Positions 1-7,549 of a DNA stretch of 64,000 bases are shown here, piece by piece. The position numbers and the translations under genes are program-made. The notes beneath the pieces are model-generated. The model was not told where the DNA came from. It did not search any database and saw nothing but the letters and a program-made list of their open reading frames with translations. The stretch's first letter is position 1, and each line of letters begins with the position of its first letter. The stretch lies in NCBI RefSeq assembly GCF_022436485.1, contig NZ_JAKUDO010000001.1, positions 2,046,001 to 2,110,000 on the forward strand. The letters are read 5' to 3'. Source of the stretch: Agrococcus sp. ARC_14. GTDB lineage: Bacteria > Actinomycetota > Actinomycetes > Actinomycetales > Microbacteriaceae.

Positions 1-176
1 ACCTCGACCTGACGATCCACCTGCACCGCCAGCCGGAGGGTGCATGGGTCGGCTACGACACGACCGTCATCTTCGGGCCCAGCGGCCAGGGCACCACGAG
101 CACCGAGCTGCACGATCAGCGGGGCCATGTCGGCCGGGCGTCGCAGACGCTGACGGTGCGGCCAGCGCAGCGCTGA
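1..176 (+). CDS. C-terminal end of a thioesterase family protein (partial)
   Basis: An open frame enters from the left edge (first complete codon at base 3) and stops at TGA 174-176, giving 57 residues. The tail contains WVGYDTTVIFGPSGQGTTST followed by a short strand ending in SQTLTVRP, which is typical of the C-terminal half of hot-dog acyl-CoA thioesterase-like proteins of actinobacteria. Such proteins hydrolyse acyl-CoA thioesters in the cytoplasm, but the active site and start lie outside the window, so substrate cannot be judged. It converges on the ASCH gene, with only 9 bases between the two stops. Confidence 0.6.
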   Translation, partial: LDLTIHLHRQPEGAWVGYDTTVIFGPSGQGTTSTELHDQRGHVGRASQTLTVRPAQR

Positions 177-185
177 GCGCTGCGA

Positions 186-716
186 TCAGTGCGCGTCCGC
201 GTGCTCCGGCGGCCACACCACGGTGAAGCGCTCGAAGACGATCTCGTCGTCCTCCGACCAGCTCGCGCCGCGCGCCGCGGTGGTGCGCTGCCAGTAGCGG
301 CGATGCTCCGCCCGCCACGACGCGATCGAGCCGTCGTCCTCGCCCTCGTCTGCGGCGAACGCCGGGTCGACGCTGTCGAACGGTCCGATACGCAGCTCGG
401 TGCTGCGGATGATGATGCGCGGCACGCCGCGGCCGTCGCAGGCGATCCAGTGCGAGCCGACGCGGGGCAGCTGCTCTCCTCCCGCGAGGAACTCGGAGAC
501 GAGCTCGGCGGTCGCCCGCTTGCGCCCGCTCAGCACGATCTCGAGCAGCTGATCGGCGAGCTGCTCCGAGTCGCCGAAGCGCTCGACGGTGTGCTCGGCG
601 CCGGCTGCGACGGCCGCGGGATGCGCGATCGCGTAGGACTCCCACATGGCGGCAGCAGCCGCGAGATCGGGGGCGCCCGCGGGCGTCGTCGTCGGCGAGG
701 CGCTCACGTCTGACAT
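186..716 (-). CDS. ASCH domain-containing protein
   Basis: A 176-residue protein. After an Ala/Pro-rich N-terminus the core follows the ASCH pattern: a helix (FGDSEQLADQLLEIVLSG) with the RKRAT segment, then GSHWIACDGRG, IIIRSTELRIGPFDSVD and the final EIVFERFTVVW strand. ASCH domains have a PUA-like fold and are thought to bind RNA or act as small RNA-linked enzymes; the exact role of this bacterial subgroup is not known. The ATG at 716 gives the usual family length. It is 85 bases downstream of the DsbA-like gene on the same strand and may be co-transcribed with it. Confidence 0.8.
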   Translation of the reverse strand: MSDVSASPTTTPAGAPDLAAAAAMWESYAIAHPAAVAAGAEHTVERFGDSEQLADQLLEIVLSGRKRATAELVSEFLAGGEQLPRVGSHWIACDGRGVPRIIIRSTELRIGPFDSVDPAFAADEGEDDGSIASWRAEHRRYWQRTTAARGASWSEDDEIVFERFTVVWPPEHADAH

Positions 717-801
717 CGTGCCACGACCCGGTCGAGCAGCGCATCGCGCTGCGCCTCTGGCGACCCAGACCTGCAGCGACTCGATGCGGCTCCCGCGCTG
801 G

Positions 802-1449
802 CTACTCGTCGAGCGCTGCCTGGATCGCCGTCTCGAGGTCGTCGTAGTTCTGCAGCTCGAGCAGCGTGCCGTCGACGAAGAACGTCGGCGTCGACTCCAC
901 GCCGGCCTCGACGCCCGCGGTGTAGTCGAGCGCGATGCGGTCGGCGGTCGCCTCGGCGGTCACGGCCTCGTCGTAGGCGGCCATGTCGAGCCCGAGCTCC
1001 TCGGCGAATCCTCGGAAGGTCGCCGCGGCATCATCGGTGCCCGTCCATTCGGCCTGCGTCTCGAAGATGCGGCTGTGCATCGCCTCGAACTGATCCTGCT
1101 GCGCGGCGGCCTCCGCTGCTGCGGCGGCGGGCACGGCGTTGGCGTGCATCTGCAGCGGGAAGTAGCGCACCGCGAACGTCACCTGACCCTCGTAGCGCTC
1201 GCGCAGATCCTCCACCACCGGGTGGAACTGCCCGCACGCGGGGCACTCGTAGTCGAAGAACTCCACCACCACCGGGGCGCCCTCCCCCGCGTCGTCCAGC
1301 ACGTGCGTGCTCTCCTCGACCAGCTGCACGTCACCGCCGGCCTCGGGCTGGGCACGTTCCCAGGGGCGCACGACGAGCAGGGCGACGGCGACGATCAGCA
1401 CGAACGCCCCCACGACGGCGGCGATGCTGGCTGCAGCGTTCTTCGACAT
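802..1449 (-). CDS. Membrane-anchored DsbA-like thioredoxin-fold protein
   Basis: 215 residues. The upstream frame is open, but the ATG at 1449 starts directly before a classical anchor: a short basic N-terminus and one hydrophobic helix at about residues 8-27. The extracytoplasmic domain carries FFDYECPACGQFHP with the CxxC redox pair C69/C72 and the cis-proline segment STPTFFVDG, with an alpha-helical insertion between them. This is the DsbA/DsbG fold found in actinobacterial secreted-protein oxidation or disulfide maintenance. No partner such as DsbB or VKOR is in the window. The oxidase versus reductase role cannot be told from sequence. Confidence 0.85.
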   Translation of the reverse strand: MSKNAAASIAAVVGAFVLIVAVALLVVRPWERAQPEAGGDVQLVEESTHVLDDAGEGAPVVVEFFDYECPACGQFHPVVEDLRERYEGQVTFAVRYFPLQMHANAVPAAAAAEAAAQQDQFEAMHSRIFETQAEWTGTDDAAATFRGFAEELGLDMAAYDEAVTAEATADRIALDYTAGVEAGVESTPTFFVDGTLLELQNYDDLETAIQAALDE

Positions 1450-1555
1450 GCGTACCAGGCTACCGACGACACGGGCCTTACCTCGCGCATCCCACCTGTG
1501 GATTCGGCCTGGAGTCGGGCCGCGCAGCCTCGGTCGACCGGAGTAGCCTCGCCGG

Positions 1556-1843
1556 GTGGAGTTCGAGTTCCGTGCCGTCGCGATCGAATGGCGCGGGCCC
1601 GCGCCCTTCGTCTTCGCGCCGGTGCCATCCGACGAAGCCGAGATCATCCGCGACAGCGCGTCGGAGCTCACATACGGCTGGGGCGTCATCCCCGCCGAGG
1701 CGACGATCGGCGGCACGACCTTCACGACCTCGCTCTTCCCGCGCGATGGCGGCTACCTGCTGCCCATCAAGGTCGCGGTGCAACGGGCAGAGGGCGTCGC
1801 CATCGGCGACGAGGTGACGGTGCGGATGCGACTCGGCCGCTGA
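1556..1843 (+). CDS. DUF1905 domain-containing protein
   Basis: A 95-residue protein starting at GTG 1556. It has the short beta-rich DUF1905 pattern: an N-terminal strand EFEFRAVAIEWRGPAPFVF, the central TYGWGVIPAEATIGGTTFTT segment, FPRDGGYLLPIK, and the C-terminal GDEVTVRMRL. The family is small, widespread in actinobacteria and without assigned function; some longer relatives carry a second YdeI-like domain, absent here. It is divergent from the DsbA-like gene, with 106 bases between them for both promoters. Confidence 0.75.
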   Translation: MEFEFRAVAIEWRGPAPFVFAPVPSDEAEIIRDSASELTYGWGVIPAEATIGGTTFTTSLFPRDGGYLLPIKVAVQRAEGVAIGDEVTVRMRLGR

Positions 1844-1946
1844 TGAGGCGGGGCACAGTCGGCGCATGCCCGGCAGTCAGTCCCGACGAGTAGCATCGCC
1901 CGCGCCCGGTGCCGCGCACCGCGGGGCACCTCGACGAAGGGATCGC

Positions 1947-4184
1947 ATGGACATCGCAGCACGGATCGGCCGCATCACGGCATCCGCTTCGACGGCCGCC
2001 GAGCGCACCGTCCATCGGCTCGCGAAGCCCGCCGCGATCCTGCTCGCGCCCGTGCTGCTGCGCCAGGCGAAGCAGCTGCAGCGCAACCTGGTGTGGCTGC
2101 CGGAGCCCAAGGGCCAGCGCCACGGCACGATCGCAGCGCCCCTGAGCGCGACCGCGGAGGCACCGCCGCTGCGGCTGCTGGCGATCGGCGACTCCACCGC
2201 GACCGGCGTGGGCGCCGACAGGCTCGACGACGGACTGGTGCTGCAGACCGCCGCGCGCCTGGCGCTGAGCGAGCAGCGCCCCGTCGAGTGGCGCATCATC
2301 GGCCTCGAGGGCTTGACGGCCGCGCAGGTGCTCGAGCGCCACTTGCCCGAGGTCGAGCAGGAGTGGGATGCGATCCTGCTGCTCGTGGGTGCCAACGACG
2401 CCCTGCAGCTCGTCGGTCGCACCTCGTTCGCGAGGTCGATCCGCCGCCTCGTCGCCGGGCTCGCCGAGCACCTCGCTCCCGGCGGCGTGATCGGCCTCAC
2501 GGGCGCGCCGCAGATCGACACCTTCGTGTGGCTGCCGCAGCCCATCCGCTCGCTCATCGGCGGCCACGCACGCACCCTCGACGACGTGCAGCAGCGCATC
2601 GCCGCCACCGATGAGCGCGTCATCCATCTGCCCACGCCCGCGATCGTCGAGCCCGAGCAGCATGCGGCAGACGGCTTCCACCCCTCGGCGGCGGGATACC
2701 GGCTCTGGTCGAGCATCGTCGCTCCGCGACTCGCACAGGCACTGCAGCGCCGCGCCGTCGCGGAGCCAGCGCGGCAGGAAGCGGCGGCCCCGCGCGCCGA
2801 GTCGGAGGCGCAGGCCGCGCAGCACGTCCGTCGAGGCATCGTGCCGCCCTACTTGCTCGAGCAGCTGGCCGCCGCCGACCTCCCGACGGCCTCGATCGTC
2901 GCCGAGCGCACCCTCGGGCTCGACCGCGGCATCCGCGCAGAGCGCGAGGCCCATCCCACCGCCCACCCGAGCCTCGTGCCCGACCGGCCCGCGCGCGTCC
3001 CGGGCGAGGCGCCGGCGCCGCACCGCGTCATCAGCGACGCGAAGGGCTCGACGACGCTGCCGGGCACGGTCGTGCGCAACGAGGGCCAAGACGCGACCGG
3101 CGATACCGCGGCCGACCAGGCCTACGAGGGGCTGGGCGCCTCGTGGCAGCTGCTCATGGCGGCCTTCGAGCGCGACTCGCTCGACGGTGCCGGCCTGCCG
3201 CTGCAGGCGACGGTGCACTACGGCCAGCAGTACGCGAACGCGTTCTGGGATGGCACGCGCATGGTGTTCGGAGACGGCGACGGCGAGATCTTCGCGGGCT
3301 TCACCAACGCGGTCGACGTCATCGGCCACGAGCTCGGCCACGGTGTCATCTCCTCCACAGCCGATCTCGTCTACCGCGACCAGCCCGGCGCGCTCAACGA
3401 GTCGATCGCCGACGTGCTCGGCTCGCTCGTCAAGCAGCACTCGCTCGACCAGACCGCAGAGCAGGCCGACTGGCTCATCGGCTCCGGCGTCTTCACCGAC
3501 ACGGTGCAGGGCGTGGCGCTGCGTTCGATGGCTGCTCCCGGGACGGCCTACGACGACCCTGCGCTCGGCAAGGATCCGCAACCCGGCCACATGGATGACT
3601 TCGTCGTCACGCGCGACGACCTGGGTGGCGTGCACATCAACTCCGGCATCCCGAACAAGGCCTTCCACCTCGTCGCGACCACCATCGGCGGCCGCGCGTG
3701 GGAGGCGCCAGGGCTCATCTGGATGGACGCCCTCACCGGCGGGCTCTCCCCCACCGCCGACTTCGCGACGTTCGCGGCCGCCACTGTCGACGCATCCGTC
3801 GCCAGGTTCGGTGAGGACGCCGCCGAGACGCAGGCGGTGCGCGATGCCTGGGCCGCGGTCGGCGTGACCGGGTCGGCGGTGCCGGATGCGTCGGTGGACG
3901 ACGAGGTCAGGCTCGCGCGCACGGGCGGCATGCTGGGCAGGACGCAGGCGGCAGTGCTCGAGCTGGAGATCATCCCGGGCGACGACCGCGAGCAGCTGGA
4001 CACGCTCGTGGCCTCCGGCGTGCTGGAGGATCTCGAGTCGCAGACGCTGCCGGATGCGCCGCTGTGGCGGGTCACCGTCGAGACGAAGTGCGACGTGACG
4101 GTCGCCGAACCGCTGCTGCCGGAGGAGGTGCTGGCGCTGTTCCGCCGCCTGCTCGAGCTCGGCGACGAACCGCCCGCGCCGTAG
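1947..4184 (+). CDS. Three-domain fusion: SGNH/GDSL hydrolase, M4 (protealysin-like) metallopeptidase, emfourin-like inhibitor domain
   Basis: 745 residues. ATG 1947 is preceded by a Shine-Dalgarno-like GAAGGGA; an in-frame upstream start at 1866 is less likely. Residues 75-265 form an SGNH esterase: block I GDSTATG with nucleophile S83, block III GAND at 148-151, block V DGFHPS with D242 and H245. After an Ala/Glu-rich linker (about 270-293), residues 296-645 are a complete M4 peptidase. They comprise the protealysin-type propeptide mark IVPPYLL, zinc motif HELGH 461-465, third ligand in GALNESIAD (E485) and transition-state histidine in HINSG (H563). Residues 651-740 match the emfourin (M4 inhibitor) family: RTGG near the start and a closing LPEEVLALFRRLLEL helix. 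There is no obvious secretion signal; protealysin relatives are often cytoplasmic. In the family the inhibitor usually sits in a neighbouring gene. The SGNH fusion is not one I know, and no stop, start codon or ribosome site is seen at the junctions. Confidence 0.85.
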   Translation: MDIAARIGRITASASTAAERTVHRLAKPAAILLAPVLLRQAKQLQRNLVWLPEPKGQRHGTIAAPLSATAEAPPLRLLAIGDSTATGVGADRLDDGLVLQTAARLALSEQRPVEWRIIGLEGLTAAQVLERHLPEVEQEWDAILLLVGANDALQLVGRTSFARSIRRLVAGLAEHLAPGGVIGLTGAPQIDTFVWLPQPIRSLIGGHARTLDDVQQRIAATDERVIHLPTPAIVEPEQHAADGFHPSAAGYRLWSSIVAPRLAQALQRRAVAEPARQEAAAPRAESEAQAAQHVRRGIVPPYLLEQLAAADLPTASIVAERTLGLDRGIRAEREAHPTAHPSLVPDRPARVPGEAPAPHRVISDAKGSTTLPGTVVRNEGQDATGDTAADQAYEGLGASWQLLMAAFERDSLDGAGLPLQATVHYGQQYANAFWDGTRMVFGDGDGEIFAGFTNAVDVIGHELGHGVISSTADLVYRDQPGALNESIADVLGSLVKQHSLDQTAEQADWLIGSGVFTDTVQGVALRSMAAPGTAYDDPALGKDPQPGHMDDFVVTRDDLGGVHINSGIPNKAFHLVATTIGGRAWEAPGLIWMDALTGGLSPTADFATFAAATVDASVARFGEDAAETQAVRDAWAAVGVTGSAVPDASVDDEVRLARTGGMLGRTQAAVLELEIIPGDDREQLDTLVASGVLEDLESQTLPDAPLWRVTVETKCDVTVAEPLLPEEVLALFRRLLELGDEPPAP

Positions 4185-4209
4185 CGCCGGGCCGCCCCCG
4201 CGGACGCCG

Positions 4210-4305
4210 CGCCGTACGCGCCCCGCTCGCGCCTCGCCTTCCGCGCCCCGCTCGCGCCTCGCCGTACGCGCCCCGCTCGCGCCTCGCCTTCCACGCCCTC
4301 GCTGG
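4210..4305. repeat. 25-bp tandem repeat, about 3.8 copies
   Basis: Units of 25 bases start at 4210, 4235, 4260 and 4285. Units 1 and 3 are identical and begin CGCCGTACGCG; unit 2 begins CGCCTTCCGCG; unit 4 begins CGCCTTCCACG and decays. All share the core CGCCCCGCTCGCGCCT. It lies in the convergent gap after the protease fusion and is not inside a supported gene. Confidence 0.85.
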
Positions 4306-4333
4306 CACGCCGCCTCCCTCGCCGTGCTCGCCC

Positions 4334-4393
4334 GCAGAATGTCGAGTTGGAGCACGATTGTCGCGACACACGTGCTCCAACTCGACAATCTGC
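4334..4393. repeat. 60-bp palindromic element, copy A
   Basis: The arms 4334-4356 and 4371-4393 are inverted repeats (22 of 23 positions match) around a 14-base centre that itself contains the palindrome TGTCGCGACA. A second copy with the same centre is at 5525-5584. Copy A sits between the convergent stops of the protease fusion and the nuclease-like gene, so it could also end transcription from both sides. Confidence 0.85.
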
Positions 4394-4462
4394 CGGGGCG
4401 GGTTGTGCAGCGGCGGGCGCAGAGGGAGGCGACGGTCAGGCGCAGCGCGCGTGCGACCGCGG

Positions 4463-5413
4463 TCAGGCGGCAGGGACTCGCTGCGACAGCGCCGCCCGGC
4501 GGCGCAGCACGTCGGCCAGGTCGGCCAGCCACTGCTCGGCGCTGGGCACGAAGTCACGATTCGTCGCGCGCACCACGTGCAGCCCGACCCGATCGAAGTC
4601 GCGGTACTTCTGGATGTCTCGATCCCACTGCTGCTTGGAGCGATGGCCTTCACCTTCGTACTCCTCGACGACACCCGATTCCCGGTGCATCAGGTCGGCG
4701 CGCCCGAGGAACCTGTTCGTCCCAGGTTCGAGCACCTTCACCTGCACCTCGGGCTCGGGCATGCCGGCGTCGACGATGAGCAGTCGCATGTCGGTCTCGC
4801 GCGGTGATTCGACGCGGGACCGGATGCGCGGCAGCGCGCTGCGCAGGGTGGCGGCGCCGGCCATGCGATTCCAGCGCTCCGTGATGGCCCGCAGGTCGTC
4901 GAGCGTCGCGAGCGGGCCGGGGATGCGTCGATCTGGATAGCGCTCGAACGCCGAGATGAGCGCGTCTCCGATGACGACCAGCTCGTGCACGGTGCACCGC
5001 TCACCCATGAGCGCCCACGCGAGCGCAGGGGATGCGACGCGCACGCCCTCGACGTCCCACACGTCGAAGTGAGATGTGGCGATGCGTCGGACCCGCACCT
5101 CGTCGCGCTCGGGATGACCACGACCGATCACCGAGACGACGTGCACATCGTTGTCCTGCGCAAGGCGCCATGGCACCGGGAGTCCGAGGAGTGCGAGCGC
5201 GGATGGCCCGCCGAAGCACTGCCACGGTCGGAGCAGCGGTGCGAAGGCCTGCGCTCGCTCGAGCACTGAGGTCGGTGCCTCGAGCGTGCGAACGCCTCTG
5301 TACGGCGTGCAGAAGTCGGCGCCACGCAGGACGCCTCGCGTCAATCCCTGGTCGAGCGCGTCGCGGAGCGCGAAGCCCTCGCGGCGCAGCGTCTCGGGCA
5401 GCTCGTCTTGCAC
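4463..5413 (-). CDS. AbiEi-like / DUF559-type protein with PD-(D/E)XK nuclease-like C-terminus
   Basis: 316 residues from GTG 5413; longer in-frame starts would run through the palindrome at 5525-5584 and give low-complexity sequence, so the shorter start is preferred. Residues 1-140 resemble the winged-helix and linker region of AbiEi-type antitoxin-like proteins (CFGGPSALALLGLPVPWRL; then SPALAWALMGERCTVHELV). Residues 200-305 look like a Vsr/DUF559 nuclease fold: E207, D240 in GRADL, the acidic run VVEEYEGEGH (E250, E251, E253, H257), then WDRDIQKYRDFDRVGLHVVR. This is a common orphan type in Microbacteriaceae; whether it cuts DNA or acts as an antitoxin is unknown, and no toxin partner is adjacent. 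The gene is bracketed by the two 60-bp palindromes. Confidence 0.65.
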   Translation of the reverse strand: MQDELPETLRREGFALRDALDQGLTRGVLRGADFCTPYRGVRTLEAPTSVLERAQAFAPLLRPWQCFGGPSALALLGLPVPWRLAQDNDVHVVSVIGRGHPERDEVRVRRIATSHFDVWDVEGVRVASPALAWALMGERCTVHELVVIGDALISAFERYPDRRIPGPLATLDDLRAITERWNRMAGAATLRSALPRIRSRVESPRETDMRLLIVDAGMPEPEVQVKVLEPGTNRFLGRADLMHRESGVVEEYEGEGHRSKQQWDRDIQKYRDFDRVGLHVVRATNRDFVPSAEQWLADLADVLRRRAALSQRVPAA

Positions 5414-5524
5414 CCCGCGAAGATCGCACAGTCGAAGACGCCGCTGCCGACGCTCTCCACAGCCCCGCAGGCCCCCGGCATCGGCCTCCCGGCGCCACCC
5501 CGCCCCGGCCCTCGCTCGCCGAGC

Positions 5525-5584
5525 GCAGATTGTCAGGTCGGGGCACGATTGTCGCGACAGACGTGCCCCAACTCGACAATCTGC
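5525..5584. repeat. 60-bp palindromic element, copy B
   Basis: Arms 5525-5547 and 5562-5584 are inverted repeats (20 of 23 match). The 14-base centre is identical to copy A except for one base and again includes TGTCGCGACA. It lies between the start of the nuclease-like gene and the stop of the ThDP enzyme gene, both on the minus strand, so it may also serve as terminator for the latter. Confidence 0.85.
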
Positions 5585-5627
5585 CTCGAGGGGAGGCGGG
5601 GCGCTGCGGGGCGCGGCGGGGCGCTGG

Positions 5628-7340
5628 CTACTTGGCAGCCGCTCGCATCGCTGCCTCGCGGATCTCGACGATGTAGGGGGCGACCACCTGCTGGCTGACG
5701 CGGCAGTCTGCGACGAAGACGCCCTCGGCACCGGACGCGAGCCACGCCTCGAGCTGCCGCAGGTCGTCGAGCGTCTCGATCACGGCACCAGCAGCGCCCA
5801 GCCCACGGCCGAGCGCCGCGAAGTCGACCTGGTCGATGAGCATGGGCTCCTCTGCCACGCCGCGCACGGCGTACTGGTGCACCTCTGCGCCATATGCGGC
5901 GTCGTTCACGACGATGACGACGCCGTGACGCACCGTGCGCACGACGCTGTCGAGATCGGCGAGCCCCATGAGCGCACCGCCATCGCCCGAGAGCAGCACG
6001 ATGGTCGACTCGGGGCGCGCCGCACCCGCTCCGACGGCGCTCGGGAACCCCAGGCCGATGGTCTGGAACGCCGTGCCGACCATGATCAGGCGCTCCGGAT
6101 CGGCGACCGAGAGGTGCGTCGGGCCCCAGCCGATGAAGTGGCCGCCGTCCTGCACGATCACCCGATCGGCGGGCAGGATGCGCTCCAGCGCGTGGAAGAG
6201 GCTGCGCGGGTCGAGGCGGCCGTCGGGAGCGGCGGCGTCCCCAGCCTCACGCTCGAGGTGCGCGCCCGTGACATCGCCGACGCCAGCATCCGCCCACGCG
6301 GCATCGGCGTGAGCGCCGTCACCCTCGGCGCCGACCAGCGCGAGCAGCGCCTCGGCGACCAGCCGCGCATCGCCGCGCACGAGCTCGTCGACGCGCCCGT
6401 TCGTCGCTGCCGGGAGCACGTCGACCTGCAGGATGCGCGCGTCGTGCGCGAAGGCATCGCCGAAGCGGGTCTGGAACTGGTTGAGGCTCGCGCCGACGAC
6501 GAGCACGACATCGGCCTGCTCGATCGCTGCAGCGGCGCGCTCCGAGGCGAAGCCGCCGCAGATGCCGAGGTGGCGCTCGGCCGCCGAGAAGATGCCGCTG
6601 CCGAGCGCGCTCGAGGCGGTGCGTGCACTCAGGCGCTCGGCGAGCGCGCGCAGCGCGTCGTCGGCTCCCGCCAGATGCGCGCCACGGCCGGCCAGCAGCA
6701 GCGGACGGCGGGCGGTGGTCAGCAGCTCGGCGACCTCCGCGAGCTGCTCGGCGTCGAGCGAGACGAACGCGGCTTCCGATGACGGCAGCGCCGCAGCCCG
6801 CTCCCCGTCGCCGTCGCCGTCGCCGTCGAGCGGCGCGTGGCCGATGTCGTACGGGATCGCCAGCACGACGGGACGGCTCTCGACCAGCGCCGTCTCGACC
6901 GCGTGCCGAGCGGCGGCTCGGGCGTCGTCGCGACCGACGACGATCGTCGCCGCGCCGATCGCCGAGGCGACGGCCAGCTGGTCGACGTCCCACGGCCGGG
7001 CGCCGGTGGTCGGCTGGTCGCCGACGACGCAGACGAGTGGGATGCGCGCCTGGGCGGCCTCGGCGAGCGCGGTGATCGCGTTCGTGAAGCCGGGCCCGTA
7101 GGTCGTGGTGGCGACGGCCAGCCTCCCGCTCGCGCGGTAGAAGGCGTCGGCAGCCGCGACGGTCGCGGTCTCGTGCCGCACGGTCGTCAGGCGCATGGCG
7201 CCGCGCCGCACCACCGCGTCGAGGAACCAGGCGTTGCCGTTGCCCATCAGACCGAAGACGTCGGTGGCGTGCTGCTCGAGCTCTGCCGCGATGGCGGCAG
7301 AGACGGAGCTCGTGGCTGGGATGTCGAGTGCGTCAGACAT
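5628..7340 (-). CDS. Thiamine diphosphate-binding enzyme (acetolactate synthase-like)
   Basis: 570 residues from ATG 7340 with GGAGAA upstream. The three-domain ThDP layout is clear: the N-terminal pyrimidine-binding domain with catalytic glutamate in TVRHETAT (E58), the central nucleotide-type domain, and the C-terminal pyrophosphate domain with GDGGALMGLADLDS followed by NDAAYG. Family members decarboxylate 2-oxo acids or synthesise acetolactate-type products. No regulatory small subunit or branched-chain amino acid gene is near, so a biosynthetic IlvB role is unlikely and the substrate is unknown. A DGDGDGDG linker comes from a hexanucleotide repeat at 6805-6828. The 209 bases upstream, to the ATPase gene, show no other gene. 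Confidence 0.8.
   Translation of the reverse strand: MSDALDIPATSSVSAAIAAELEQHATDVFGLMGNGNAWFLDAVVRRGAMRLTTVRHETATVAAADAFYRASGRLAVATTTYGPGFTNAITALAEAAQARIPLVCVVGDQPTTGARPWDVDQLAVASAIGAATIVVGRDDARAAARHAVETALVESRPVVLAIPYDIGHAPLDGDGDGDGERAAALPSSEAAFVSLDAEQLAEVAELLTTARRPLLLAGRGAHLAGADDALRALAERLSARTASSALGSGIFSAAERHLGICGGFASERAAAAIEQADVVLVVGASLNQFQTRFGDAFAHDARILQVDVLPAATNGRVDELVRGDARLVAEALLALVGAEGDGAHADAAWADAGVGDVTGAHLEREAGDAAAPDGRLDPRSLFHALERILPADRVIVQDGGHFIGWGPTHLSVADPERLIMVGTAFQTIGLGFPSAVGAGAARPESTIVLLSGDGGALMGLADLDSVVRTVRHGVVIVVNDAAYGAEVHQYAVRGVAEEPMLIDQVDFAALGRGLGAAGAVIETLDDLRQLEAWLASGAEGVFVADCRVSQQVVAPYIVEIREAAMRAAAK
6805..6828. repeat. Hexanucleotide microsatellite (CCGTCG)x4 inside the ThDP enzyme gene
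   Basis: Four perfect CCGTCG units encode the acidic DGDGDGDG loop between the first and central domains of the ThDP enzyme. Six-base units keep the frame, so copy-number change would lengthen or shorten the linker without breaking the gene. Confidence 0.8.
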
Positions 7341-7549
7341 GGGGTTCTCCGAGAGAGCAGGAGGCTCTGCGCTGCAGCGCTGCTGCGACACGCACGGAAC
7401 CTCGTCGATGGGGTCCATGTGTGTCGCGCGCGGATGCGCGTGGCCTCATTTCTCGAGACCGGCGCCACGGCGCCTGACCGGCCCATGCTAGCGAACGCCG
7501 CGCGCCCGCGGAAGGCGATGCGCTGCAGCTGCCGACCGGCGCGCTGCGA

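Noticed and set aside
646..1893. 415-residue open frame on the plus strand
   Set aside because: It runs antisense to the ASCH and DsbA-like genes and through DUF1905 in another frame, with Arg/His/Ala-rich composition typical of high-GC shadows.
4334..4393. CRISPR repeat
   Set aside because: Only two copies more than 1 kb apart with a gene between them; no array or spacers.
1767..4532. 921-residue open frame on the minus strand
   Set aside because: Antisense shadow of the SGNH-M4-emfourin gene; the plus frame has all catalytic motifs.
5628..7340. IlvB, large subunit of acetohydroxyacid synthase
   Set aside because: Same superfamily, but no regulatory subunit or ilv genes nearby and the sequence is divergent, so only a general ThDP enzyme is called.
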